In this document: in pieces, positions 1 to 9,749 of the stretch
How the letters are laid out: every line of letters starts with the position of its first letter
Position numbering within the stretch: the stretch's first letter is position 1
NCBI GenBank assembly: GCA_019309115.1
Contig: JAFDGW010000016.1
Span: 1-51,668 of the forward strand
DNA: 51,668 bases
Direction of reading: 5' to 3'
Source of the DNA: Deltaproteobacteria bacterium
Lineage (GTDB): Bacteria > Desulfobacterota > Syntrophobacteria > Syntrophobacterales > Thermodesulforhabdaceae
Translations under genes and position numbers: made by a program
Notes under the pieces: model-generated
The model's input: only the letters and a program-made list of their open reading frames with translations
What the model was told of the DNA's origin: nothing
Databases searched by the model: none

Positions 1-125
1 AGGGCTTGTCAATAGAATATTTTGGATATCTAACACTACAGAGCACTTTTCGGTAACCAGATCTAAAATTTTCAATAGCTTACGGAACAATAGATGCTAA
101 AAATCAATGAAAAACGCTTTCTGGG
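1..125. other. Trailer flank of the CRISPR array, no gene seen
   Basis: This AT-rich stretch lies beyond the distal (oldest) end of the array. No open frame with a ribosome binding site, no tRNA-like fold and no further repeat copy was seen. Confidence 0.5.
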
Positions 126-155
126 TGACAAACTTGGGATAGGTAGGCTCGCAAT
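126..155 (-). repeat. Degenerate terminal CRISPR repeat
   Basis: The last 15 bases (AGGTAGGCTCGCAAT) match the consensus, while the first half has diverged. It is followed by a normal 36-bp spacer at 156-191. It marks the leader-distal end of the array. Confidence 0.9.
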
Positions 156-2470
156 ATTGTTTTGGAATATCCTGCCACCCTGGGGAAAGTAGTTTCAATT
201 CCTCATAGGTAGGCTCGCAATAGACTTGGGTTTCTCTGGAACCGGTAATCGATCCAGGTTTCAATTCCTCATAGGTAGGCTCGCAATGGGTGCAGCGTAG
301 CTTAGCTGTGCAGTGCTTTGCGAGTTTCAATTCCTCATAGGTAGGCTCGCAATGAGTTGCTTGATACATTTGCTTCGAATGCCAAATTAGGTTTCAATTC
401 CTCATAGGTAGGCTCGCAATGTGGTTCTGGTACAACGCTAATCGCTGCTGAAAAGAGTTTCAATTCCTCATAGGTAGGCTCGCAATTCCGCCATCTCCTG
501 CTCGTGAGATCGACTTCGTACGTTTCAATTCCTCATAGGTAGGCTCGCAATTTCTGTGGCGATTGTATTGGTGATTCAGCTCAAGATGTTTCAATTCCTC
601 ATAGGTAGGCTCGCAATACGCTTTCTGAAATCTGCGCACAAAAGGGCAAAGACGTTTCAATTCCTCATAGGTAGGCTCGCAATGCAATGCGATGCTTCGC
701 AATGGCGTAGCTTAACCAGGGTTTCAATTCCTCATAGGTAGGCTCGCAATTATTAATGCGATCATTGACCCCGTGGGGAAAGCAATGTTTCAATTCCTCA
801 TAGGTAGGCTCGCAATTGAAGAGCTCAGGGCGGCAATAGAGAAAGATGCTCAAAGTTTCAATTCCTCATAGGTAGGCTCGCAATCGAACTTGCAGGTTCT
901 ATACTGCGAGCCTCTACCCGTTTCAATTCCTCATAGGTAGGCTCGCAATACCATGCCACCAAGTGCGACGGTCAGCCGGCATGGGTTTCAATTCCTCATA
1001 GGTAGGCTCGCAATTGTTGGAGGCATCGCCTCAGGAAGAAACAAAAGAGCGTTTCAATTCCTCATAGGTAGGCTCGCAATATAAACCAATTAAATATGAT
1101 GTTGAGTCAGTAATAGAGTTTCAATTCCTCATAGGTAGGCTCGCAATGCCGTAGTCCCACTCACTAGGGCTACGTTGGTGCAAGTTTCAATTCCTCATAG
1201 GTAGGCTCGCAATAACACCCTTCATGAATTTGGCGGGATTCATGGCGATGTTTCAATTCCTCATAGGTAGGCTCGCAATTGCCTCTGCCAGCATTTCATC
1301 TTCTCCTTTTTCTTAGTTTCAATTCCTCATAGGTAGGCTCGCAATGCTTTCTTTTAAACATAGTACATCTCCTACTTCAGGGTTTCAATTCCTCATAGGT
1401 AGGCTCGCAATGCGAGTTATGGAGATCCGTGCTCTTTGTAAGACACAGTTTCAATTCCTCATAGGTAGGCTCGCAATGCTTTTAACACACAGATTGAAAA
1501 CGTTTTTCGCTCTGTTTCAATTCCTCATAGGTAGGCTCGCAATTGACAAGGAAACATGCGACAAATGCCCTAGTCGTAAGTTTCAATTCCTCATAGGTAG
1601 GCTCGCAATCTGCGTTGGCGGCTGCCAAAACAAAAGCACTAGCCGGTTTCAATTCCTCATAGGTAGGCTCGCAATTCAAGGATGTGGTCAAGGGAAAATT
1701 TTTGAAAATATGTTTCAATTCCTCATAGGTAGGCTCGCAATCTGAAAAGCCAGACATTGCAGCACCACCAAATATAGTGTTTCAATTCCTCATAGGTAGG
1801 CTCGCAATTCACATTCCGGCCCGGGGCGACCGGGGTGAGCCAATGTTTCAATTCCTCATAGGTAGGCTCGCAATGCAACCGCGCTGCAACCCGCAAACAG
1901 ACAATCAGCGGTTTCAATTCCTCATAGGTAGGCTCGCAATTTGAATACAACAGGCTTGCTCCAGAGGGCACTCCTTGTTTCAATTCCTCATAGGTAGGCT
2001 CGCAATGAAGCTGGTAAGCGATACGCCCTGCTCATAACAACTGGTTTCAATTCCTCATAGGTAGGCTCGCAATGCAAGGTTCGTGGGAAAATGTTTTATT
2101 GAATACCGTGTTTCAATTCCTCATAGGTAGGCTCGCAATCTGCAGTTTTTCATATTCTGTAAGGTCTATTTCTTTGTTTCAATTCCTCATAGGTAGGCTC
2201 GCAATCGGAACCGCGCTACTCACGGTTGCCAAGCAAAGAAAGTTTCAATTCCTCATAGGTAGGCTCGCAATGCGGACGTCAAAAAAGTTGTTGACTTTCC
2301 AACACCACGTTTCAATTCCTCATAGGTAGGCTCGCAATTGTTACGTCTGAAGATGGTCTCACTACGTACGATAAGTTTCAATTCCTCATAGGTAGGCTCG
2401 CAATCAAGTAGTGTCGAGGATTCATGTAGTAGAAAACTGCGTTTCAATTCCTCATAGGTAGGCTCGCAAT
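126..2470 (-). CRISPR. CRISPR array, 36 repeats and 35 spacers
   Basis: The 30-bp repeat reads GTTTCAATTC...GGCTCGCAAT on the + strand. I located 35 copies, which look identical, starting at 192, 258, 324, 391 and so on to 2441. A 36th degenerate copy lies at 126-155: its last 15 or so bases match, its first half does not. The 35 spacers are 35-38 bp, mostly 36. Read on the minus strand the repeat ends in ATTGAAAC, the usual 8-nt 5' handle of type I-B crRNAs. The decayed copy is at the left end, where the oldest repeat of a leftward-transcribed array should be. Orientation is therefore minus, with the leader at the right beside cas2. The 66-bp period is a multiple of three, so false open frames cross the array on both strands. 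Cas6 from 10968-11744 is the expected processing nuclease. Confidence 0.98.
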
Positions 2471-2648
2471 CCATTTTTATCTAAAAAGAAAGCATATTTT
2501 TGCATTTCAAAACTACTTCCTTGAGTTTGTGTCAAGCTGAATCGCATGGTTCATATAGCTTTATCTTTCAATACGTTAAAACACAACATACCTGTCGTCG
2601 ATCGCCAGGGCTTACGACATTATCTCTAATCGACGACAACTGTGGTTG
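2471..2648 (-). promoter_or_regulatory. CRISPR leader between cas2 and the first repeat
   Basis: This is an AT-rich 178-bp gap between the cas2 stop codon and the leader-proximal repeat, transcribed leftward. On the minus strand a TTGACA hexamer lies at 2535-2530, but the -10 candidate 17 bp downstream (TTTTGA) is poor. A perfect 10-bp inverted repeat, TGTCGTCGAT / ATCGACGACA, sits at 2593-2602 and 2629-2638, just past cas2. It could be a transcription end for the cas operon or a protein-binding site for spacer acquisition. Leader identity follows from array polarity and position. The promoter is only a guess. Confidence 0.7.
2593..2638. repeat. 10-bp perfect inverted repeat in the CRISPR leader
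   Basis: TGTCGTCGAT at 2593-2602 is exactly reverse-complementary to ATCGACGACA at 2629-2638, with a 26-bp loop. It starts about 10 bp past the cas2 stop. No T-run follows on the minus strand, so it is not a standard intrinsic terminator. Confidence 0.7.
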
Positions 2649-2912
2649 TCAAAGAAAGAAATCTTCTCCGCCTTTTTCTCGCCCCATGACTTCCCGACGA
2701 CTGTACCATGTATTTTCGAAACAGTAGATCACTACGGAATCTTCTTCTTCGTTAATAATCTGTTTTAATTCGGCCATCAACCGGGCAAGTTTTCCTTCTG
2801 TTGTTTTTCCCTCGAACACCGAATTCTGAACCCAGTGTAAGTATTTTCTACAAGTTTTTAGAACCTTTGCAACTCGCCTTACGTGAATGTCATAAACCAA
2901 GATTACAAACAT
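2649..2912 (-). CDS. cas2: CRISPR-associated endonuclease Cas2
   Basis: This 87-residue protein is typical in size for Cas2, the dimeric partner of Cas1 in the spacer-acquisition complex. The N-terminus MFVILVYDI forms the first ferredoxin-like strand and carries the conserved Asp (D8). The segment WVQNSVFEG is also typical of Cas2. The gene starts 3 bp after the cas1 stop and is the last gene of the leftward cas operon, directly before the leader. It is complete, with no sign of decay. Confidence 0.96.
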   Translation of the reverse strand: MFVILVYDIHVRRVAKVLKTCRKYLHWVQNSVFEGKTTEGKLARLMAELKQIINEEEDSVVIYCFENTWYSRREVMGREKGGEDFFL

Positions 2913-2915
2913 GAC

Positions 2916-3908
2916 CTACCACGACGCTACAAACGGTTCATATTCTCGTTCTCCCATTAAATGTTTCTGAATTTTGTAGAGCTCTAACCTGATCAACTCT
3001 CTGTAAGAAACATGCCTCCGGAGTCCCCTGTGGTAAAAAGTGGTTGTCATCCGATCTTCCATCTGTTGAACAAAAAGCTTTCGCCCTTCTTCAGTCAGGA
3101 CTGTTCCTCCAAGCTTGCTTTCAAAGTGCTTGGCTTTCATAATACCTTTATTCACGACTGAGAAAATTACTCGGTCCCCAATAATGGGCTTAAATATTTC
3201 AGCCACATCGAGATTTAGGGTGAGGCGACGAAAATTTGTGGCATGTAAGAAACCAATCCTCGGGTCTAAATGGGTATGATATATTTCGCTGAGGCAATAT
3301 ACGTATATTAGAGAGTTAGCAAAGCTTATCAAAGCGTTAAGCCGATTCTGAGGAGGTCTTCGACTTCTATTTTCAAATAAAAAGTCTTTAGAGCTCAGGA
3401 TAGTGTCAAATGCCCGGTAATAAAGATCCTTTATGTTACCTTCAATGGCCATGAGTTCAGACGGGCTGCTCATTGAGTTGACAGCGCCGGTCAAGTCTTC
3501 AATTTTTTCCCTTACATGGCCTACGTCTTTGCCTCGATTTTCATAGTACAATAGGATTCGCCTCATGTTTTCCGCTGCTCCTCGGACAAACTTCTTCGCT
3601 AACGTTAGTCGCGTGTCAGGGTTGAGGTAGTGTTCACATTGTTTCAGAGTCATATACCCGGAATTGAAATGCTCTCTCGGATAAAAACTGCCAACGTAAT
3701 AGCCATAGTAATTGAAAAAATGAAGAACTACGTGACGTTGACCCAGAAATTCGAGAAATCTCTTATTGAAGTTAACTTCGCCAAATACAAGCAATTCCCT
3801 GACATTCTCAATGGGCAGGTATCGTTTACCTTCCTTTCCCTGAAAATACAAAGTGTTGCCTTTTCTTTTCAGCTCTCCATCTGAGAAGATATAAACACTT
3901 TGCCTCAC
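2916..3908 (-). CDS. cas1: CRISPR-associated endonuclease Cas1
   Basis: This 330-residue protein is the integrase of spacer acquisition. The N-terminal beta domain (about residues 1-80) is followed by the helical catalytic domain. The metal-binding triad is visible: E156 in MAIEG, H222 in GFLHATNF and E237 in LDVAEIFKP. Length and sequence style fit type I-B Cas1. The start is GTG at 3908, with AGGAGG about 6 bp upstream. The gene lies 11 bp after the cas4 stop and 3 bp before cas2, so cas4, cas1 and cas2 form one adaptation block. Confidence 0.97.
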   Translation of the reverse strand: MRQSVYIFSDGELKRKGNTLYFQGKEGKRYLPIENVRELLVFGEVNFNKRFLEFLGQRHVVLHFFNYYGYYVGSFYPREHFNSGYMTLKQCEHYLNPDTRLTLAKKFVRGAAENMRRILLYYENRGKDVGHVREKIEDLTGAVNSMSSPSELMAIEGNIKDLYYRAFDTILSSKDFLFENRSRRPPQNRLNALISFANSLIYVYCLSEIYHTHLDPRIGFLHATNFRRLTLNLDVAEIFKPIIGDRVIFSVVNKGIMKAKHFESKLGGTVLTEEGRKLFVQQMEDRMTTTFYHRGLRRHVSYRELIRLELYKIQKHLMGEREYEPFVASW

Positions 3909-3919
3909 TCACATCCTCC

Positions 3920-4426
3920 TTAACCGGCAAAGCAAAACTCAAAAAAAGCACAATGCTTACATAATCCACGTCTAACGGGGGGAGGAGGAGTTTCCGCCTT
4001 ACAGATTGCTTCAACATCCTGCAAAATCTCATCCAGCTTTCGCTTCGCTTCTTCATTCCATTCCACGGCAATTTTCTTCCGCTCCTTCGGGATTCGAACT
4101 TCGCCGCTGAGTTTCAGTCCCTTGTGCCTGAGTCGGTCCATGTAAAATAAAAGCTGCATTTTGGCGGCTTCGAGTTCCTTTGACGATTTCTTGACCTCAC
4201 AAATTACCACCTGATCGCTGTCCTTGGTGACCAGGTCAATTTTCAGATTATCAAACTCTATTTCTTTCTTTTCTCTTTTGTAAGACTCCTCGTTTATGAG
4301 TCGTCCCAAGGCTAGTAAATCCATCTCTGGGTCGGGATTGAGCTGGTGAGCGTAAAGCCATAGCTTCCTATGGCACACCATATAAGCGTTTACAAGGTTC
4401 CCGGTGATCTTGAAATCGCTTACCAT
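3920..4426 (-). CDS. cas4: CRISPR-associated exonuclease Cas4
   Basis: This 168-residue protein is a RecB-like nuclease with an iron-sulfur cluster that trims prespacers and selects PAM-containing ends with Cas1-Cas2. It shows the expected four cysteines: C18 near the N-terminus and C156, C159 and C165 in CKHCAFFEFC near the C-terminus. The RecB active-site residues appear as D64 (KIDLV), E77 and K79 (CEVKKS). The start codon overlaps the 3' end of cas3 by 7 bp, indicating translational coupling. The protein is full length for the short type I Cas4 group. Confidence 0.95.
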   Translation of the reverse strand: MVSDFKITGNLVNAYMVCHRKLWLYAHQLNPDPEMDLLALGRLINEESYKREKKEIEFDNLKIDLVTKDSDQVVICEVKKSSKELEAAKMQLLFYMDRLRHKGLKLSGEVRIPKERKKIAVEWNEEAKRKLDEILQDVEAICKAETPPPPVRRGLCKHCAFFEFCFAG

Positions 4427-7200
4427 ATCTCGCCAGGTTCAATTGTTGTGGCGCCTGCTTCAGTATCTATAAGCCCTAACTTTTTGTCATATTTATAATC
4501 GGCAAAGTAAAGGTTTTTGCACCATCGTAATAGACGCTTACGATCCCCGTTTGACAACAAACGTTCATAATCCTCGCTTAAATTGTTATTACTGATTGAA
4601 TCCAGACATTCCAGGTCTCTTATCCACAATTCGACGGGTTCAAACCTGCGACTTTTCTCTTGATCCATGCTAAAGGGAATCTGGATCACGAACTTTGCAA
4701 ATATCTCTTTCTTAAAACTGGTGTAAAGCCTCTGAGAACTTTTGTACCTCCCGAAGAACGTGCATACCTCATTGATAAAATCGTGCTTCATTTCTCTTGG
4801 AATTACGGAAATTGTAAATATTTCTCTGAAAAGCTTATGGGCCTCTTCTTTGCGATCCGACATGTATCCAGCATCGAGAATGTCCTTTGTCTGCCGGAAC
4901 TTGAGGAGGTAACTACTATCCGCTGGTAGGGATTTGTAGAAATTTTCGACAAGTTCGTGCTTTTCAAACTCGCTTATTTCAAATTCGGCTCCTTTAAACC
5001 AAAGGTTGCTGTCAATAATTGTGGAAAGTACGTCCTGACTTTTCTTCTTTCCACGTTTCCTCTTCTTGGCCTGTCCCGTGTTCTCAGCGATGACTTCTAT
5101 AAATTCACGGTTAAAAAATTCCGAAAGTATTTCTTTTTCTTTGTTTGCGTATTCGTTGGGAACTTCTTTCAGGTTTCCAATCCCTTTTTTCAATAACCAG
5201 GCCAAAGAGAGGTTTAAAAGCTCTTTATTATAAACCAATCCTTTTCCTGATTCTGTCCCATTTTTAAAAAGCCACACAACCACATTCGCTTCTGTTGGCT
5301 CGGGTATGTCATCAAGGTTGACCGTCAGTCCATACCTTCTGAGCACCCTTCCCATGCGTTGAACAAGGGAGTCCATTGGGGCAATCTCGGTAAAAAGAAC
5401 ATCGGCATCAAGGTCAAGTGATGCCTCTACAACCTGGGTTGCTACGAGGATTTTTCCTTCAGATTCATCTTTGGGCTTGGGGTTGCTGAATTCAAATGCA
5501 ACGATTTCTTCAAGATCTTTACGATCATCCAGCGTAAAGCGTGAATGGAGAAGCCAGAGCTTGTCTTTTAAGCCATTGAAGTCTTTGTCAGATTCTGTTT
5601 TCTCCCTCAACCTGCAGAAAATATCCTGGGCCTGTTTGACAGTATTGGCAACGACAAGCACACGCTTGCCCCACTTCGCCTGGCCCAGAATCTTTGTCAA
5701 TTGTTCATCTGGAAGAGAAAAGCTAGTATTGCCTTCGCTAGAATCATTTTCAATCAACTCAATCTTGACTTTATGTTTCCTAATATCTTTAAGGCAATGT
5801 TCTTCTTTTTTGTATAAATTGATTTTTTCGTAACAGTCAGTTCCAATCGCATCGTCAATTTCGTTCAGGATAAATAAAGGCAAAGTGGCGGTCATTAGAA
5901 GGAATTTCCCGCCCATGCGCACAGTGTCCTCTATGAACTTGACCACAATGGCGACAGCGCGTGGATCGTATGCCTGAACTTCGTCAATAATGAGCCGCGA
6001 GTAAGAAAGCGTGGCATAAATCTTCTCATATCCAGGTGGACGCAGGGCATAGGGAAAGAATTGATCACCCGTTGAAACTATCACAGGAAGAGCTAACTGC
6101 CGAGCGAGATCATAGGCTTTCATGCTTGATTGTTCTTCTCCGCCGTCTCCCATAAGGAAAACATCTGCGTCGGAATGAAGTAAGCCAGTCTTATCCTGGC
6201 CAAAAATTCCGATGGCCCGTGCATAGATCTGGTTAACCGCTGCTCGAAGGGGAAGCGTGTAAAAAGACTTTTCGTCACTACCCCAGAGAAAAGCGAACTC
6301 GGTCTTTCCATAACCAGTGGGTGCGATCAAAATGACATTCCTGTCCTCATGACCTTCAATTTCTTGGATTTGCCATATATTTACCGATTTCCCTTTATCT
6401 TTCCCTTTTATTCTTGTTTCTACTATTTCTTTAACCTTCCGAAAACCAAGAGAATATTTCTCTACTTCTGCTGTTTGTAGATCTTCCCCCTCTTCCTCAC
6501 AAAATGAAGCAAAGTGATCTGCACGCTGCAAAAAACCGGCAATGAGTATCCATGTGCGCATATCCTGTTCATCCAGGCCCGCACGTTTCGGAAGAAAATA
6601 AAGCTGATATGGTGGACGGGCATACTCCGAGAAGGGAACTCCGTTTCGCAGGCCCCGAGCAATATTCTCATTAAAATCTATGAAATCCTGCCATTCGTGC
6701 TTTAATCTTTGAATTTCTGCCAGCAGGTTTTCCCGAAGCCGATCTTTTACCGGGTCTATTGTGTCCAGTAAATCTGCAATCTCTTGGCTGGGAGTGCTGA
6801 TGAGTTCAAAGAAATTATCCCGCCAGTGATGATAGGCGATGGCGGAAACCAGAAACTCCCGGTAAGCTTCAGCATGATCCCGATGATCCTTGGCTAACTT
6901 CTTCTGCAACTCTTCTTCATTTATCCAGAGTATAGAAAAAAAAGAATGAGGAATGTTGATAAGGGGAAAATTAGGGGTGTAATGCTTGTTTTTGAGTGTC
7001 CGAACCTGGAAAGCTGGAAGCACTTTGCCTAGATCGTGACACACAATGGCAAGACGAATGAGATCACTCAGGGAATCACTGAGATGGTGACTGATTCTAT
7101 CGAAAGATTCCAGAGCATCCCGTATGTGCTCATGCAGGCGAATGAATTTGCCTGCTTCTTTTACGCCGCCTTTCGCGTAAATTGGCGAGGGTGCTTTCAT
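4420..7200 (-). CDS. cas3: CRISPR-associated nuclease-helicase Cas3
   Basis: This 926-residue Cas3 is the nuclease-helicase recruited by Cascade to shred target DNA. The N-terminal HD nuclease domain carries LHEH (H23), CHDLGK (H55, D56), H85 and the paired histidines at 124-125. The superfamily 2 helicase follows: Walker A APTGYGKT at about 293-300, a DEVQAYD Walker B at about 406-412, TATLP at about 437-441, and motif VI QRMGRVLRR at about 614-622. HD and helicase are in one chain, as usual for I-B. ATG at 7200 has GGGAGG 6 bp upstream and lies 2 bp after the cas5 stop. No catalytic residue seems to be missing. Confidence 0.97.
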   Translation of the reverse strand: MKAPSPIYAKGGVKEAGKFIRLHEHIRDALESFDRISHHLSDSLSDLIRLAIVCHDLGKVLPAFQVRTLKNKHYTPNFPLINIPHSFFSILWINEEELQKKLAKDHRDHAEAYREFLVSAIAYHHWRDNFFELISTPSQEIADLLDTIDPVKDRLRENLLAEIQRLKHEWQDFIDFNENIARGLRNGVPFSEYARPPYQLYFLPKRAGLDEQDMRTWILIAGFLQRADHFASFCEEEGEDLQTAEVEKYSLGFRKVKEIVETRIKGKDKGKSVNIWQIQEIEGHEDRNVILIAPTGYGKTEFAFLWGSDEKSFYTLPLRAAVNQIYARAIGIFGQDKTGLLHSDADVFLMGDGGEEQSSMKAYDLARQLALPVIVSTGDQFFPYALRPPGYEKIYATLSYSRLIIDEVQAYDPRAVAIVVKFIEDTVRMGGKFLLMTATLPLFILNEIDDAIGTDCYEKINLYKKEEHCLKDIRKHKVKIELIENDSSEGNTSFSLPDEQLTKILGQAKWGKRVLVVANTVKQAQDIFCRLREKTESDKDFNGLKDKLWLLHSRFTLDDRKDLEEIVAFEFSNPKPKDESEGKILVATQVVEASLDLDADVLFTEIAPMDSLVQRMGRVLRRYGLTVNLDDIPEPTEANVVVWLFKNGTESGKGLVYNKELLNLSLAWLLKKGIGNLKEVPNEYANKEKEILSEFFNREFIEVIAENTGQAKKRKRGKKKSQDVLSTIIDSNLWFKGAEFEISEFEKHELVENFYKSLPADSSYLLKFRQTKDILDAGYMSDRKEEAHKLFREIFTISVIPREMKHDFINEVCTFFGRYKSSQRLYTSFKKEIFAKFVIQIPFSMDQEKSRRFEPVELWIRDLECLDSISNNNLSEDYERLLSNGDRKRLLRWCKNLYFADYKYDKKLGLIDTEAGATTIEPGEIW

Positions 7201-7202
7201 AG

Positions 7203-8006
7203 CTATCCTCCCAAGTCGGCGAGAAACATAGGGAGTTTACAATCTCTGTCAAAAAGAAAACGCTTTCCCGTGAATAAGCCTTCACTGAGTTTGGCTGTCA
7301 TGTGGTCAAAGATGCGCTTTCCGTGACGATTGCGCGTTTCCGCGTAGTTTTCGACAGTCCAGAAGGTGGGAAGTCTGTAAATGAGACCATTAAGCTGATC
7401 AAAATCCGTAGCATCGTTCTGTGATGCTGGCAGGAACATTTTTTCTGGAATCCAGAAAAAGTGTTCAAAGTTGGCATCCACTCGCATAAGTTGAAACATT
7501 GATAGTTTGGACATGTTTGATATTTCTTCCACGACAATCCAGTCCTCTGCGCGCCCGAGATGCAAAACATCAAGACGACGCATAGGATTTCTAAGAGCAT
7601 AGTTAACCTCTGCGAGAAATTTTTCTTCCTCGTGGGCCAGGTGAATAATCACCCTCACGTCGTTGAGGATGTCTATAAGGACAGGAGATTGACCTCCTAT
7701 ATGTTCAATATGGCCTCCAATAGAGCGATTCTCCGTAGTGCCAAAGCGCTTCTCATGCTCCGACTTCGATAGATTGCGAAACCATACATATTCTGTGGTT
7801 TTGCTTTCAAATCGGCCGGCAATCGAAATTTTCAACTTTTTCAGGTTTTCACACTCAGCCGGCATGCTGTCATAGCCCAGTATATTGCACAAGAAACCGA
7901 TTACCGTAGAGTAAGGCGGTATCGGATAAGTATGTCGCTGTCGATAGGTAAAAGGTACACGATAGTGTGCTTGAGGTTGATAAATCCTGACTCTGAACAC
8001 ATGCAT
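7203..8006 (-). CDS. cas5: Cascade subunit Cas5 (type I-B, Tneap-like)
   Basis: This 267-residue RAMP protein caps the 5' handle of the crRNA in Cascade. The N-terminal strand (MHVFRVRIYQPQAHYR) leads into PIPPYSTVIGFLCNILG, the conserved Cas5 helix that follows the first strand. The segment LHLGRAEDW is characteristic of Cas5 of the Tneap/Hmari I-B group. It lies immediately upstream of cas3 and downstream of cas7, the standard order. The 92-bp gap to cas7 is the longest in the operon and holds a promoter-like sequence. Confidence 0.93.
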   Translation of the reverse strand: MHVFRVRIYQPQAHYRVPFTYRQRHTYPIPPYSTVIGFLCNILGYDSMPAECENLKKLKISIAGRFESKTTEYVWFRNLSKSEHEKRFGTTENRSIGGHIEHIGGQSPVLIDILNDVRVIIHLAHEEEKFLAEVNYALRNPMRRLDVLHLGRAEDWIVVEEISNMSKLSMFQLMRVDANFEHFFWIPEKMFLPASQNDATDFDQLNGLIYRLPTFWTVENYAETRNRHGKRIFDHMTAKLSEGLFTGKRFLFDRDCKLPMFLADLGG

Positions 8007-8059
8007 ACTAATTACCCCACATTTTCATAATGCAACCGCCAGGAATTTAGAAACTGAGG

Positions 8060-8089
8060 GGAATACAAAAGTTTTTTCCCCTTTGTCAA
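8060..8089 (-). promoter_or_regulatory. Possible internal promoter before cas5, with embedded hairpin
   Basis: The minus strand has a perfect TTGACA at 8089-8084 and, after 18 bp, TATTCC at 8065-8060. Between and overlapping these lies an inverted repeat, GGGGAA / TTCCCC (8081-8076 and 8063-8058), with a 12-nt loop. It could drive cas5-cas3-cas4-cas1-cas2 separately from the upstream genes, or act as an operator. The -10 match is weak, so this is tentative. Confidence 0.35.
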
Positions 8090-8098
8090 CTTTTTACC

Positions 8099-9190
<1,092 letters not shown>

Positions 9191-9206
9191 TTATTTGGTT
9201 TGCCCG

Positions 9207-9749
9207 CTACTCGTCTTCTTCCTTACCCAGAACACCGCTCAAGAATGAGAATAAAAGAACCTTAAAGAGCTCATCAGAATAAATGGGCTTGAAAGCTTCT
9301 GCCAGCAGTGGAGGAAAATCTTTTTTCGCAGAGACGAAGATTCGGAGTATGGAATAAAATACTTCGTCCCGTTTGCCTGCTCGTACAAGCTCAAGAATGC
9401 GGTAACCCTGACGGTCGAAGGTTCCTTTCAGGTCGGGATCCCTTTTACAGGCATAACCGGTTTTTTTCAGGCCATCCATTAGCTGTGAAGCATTCCAACC
9501 AGCAACCTGACGATAAAGTCCCCAAAACCTTCTTTCCTCCTCCTTACCGCGCTGATCTTCCGCAGCCCACTGGAGCATACTCTGAAAGTCTCGTTGAAGC
9601 TTTTGCAAACCGCGATAGGTCTTTTGAAAATCCTCGAAGACCGGATTATCCTTGATTATCTGTTCCTTAAGTTTTCCCTCTAGTTGCCGCTGGAATGTTT
9701 CAAAAAACTGTTCCAGCTCAGCTTCTTGCAAAACGGTGCCTATGCCCAT
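9207..9749 (-). CDS. Cas11-like small subunit, separate C-terminal part of Cas8b1
   Basis: This is a 180-residue, largely helical and charged protein. Its second half (from about QGYRILELVRAG to FSFLSGVLG) resembles, from memory, the C-terminal domain of full-length Cst1/Cas8b1, the part that supplies the Cas11 small subunit. In type I-B that subunit is normally made by internal translation inside cas8b. Here it has its own ATG at 9749, a strong AAGGAGG about 7 bp upstream, and a different frame from cas8b1, whose last 32 bp it overlaps. The frame stays open upstream to 9881, but that extension does not look like Cas8b. Alternatives are a frameshifted cas8b1 or programmed frameshifting. The two products together (417 + 180) equal roughly one usual Cst1 length. 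Confidence 0.75.
   Translation of the reverse strand: MGIGTVLQEAELEQFFETFQRQLEGKLKEQIIKDNPVFEDFQKTYRGLQKLQRDFQSMLQWAAEDQRGKEEERRFWGLYRQVAGWNASQLMDGLKKTGYACKRDPDLKGTFDRQGYRILELVRAGKRDEVFYSILRIFVSAKKDFPPLLAEAFKPIYSDELFKVLLFSFLSGVLGKEEDE

Noticed and set aside
97-2474. Long open frames on both strands with repeated peptides (FQFLIGRLA, CEPTYEELK)
   Set aside because: They are translations of the CRISPR repeat; the 66-bp period keeps the frame open. No ribosome binding sites or other protein features.
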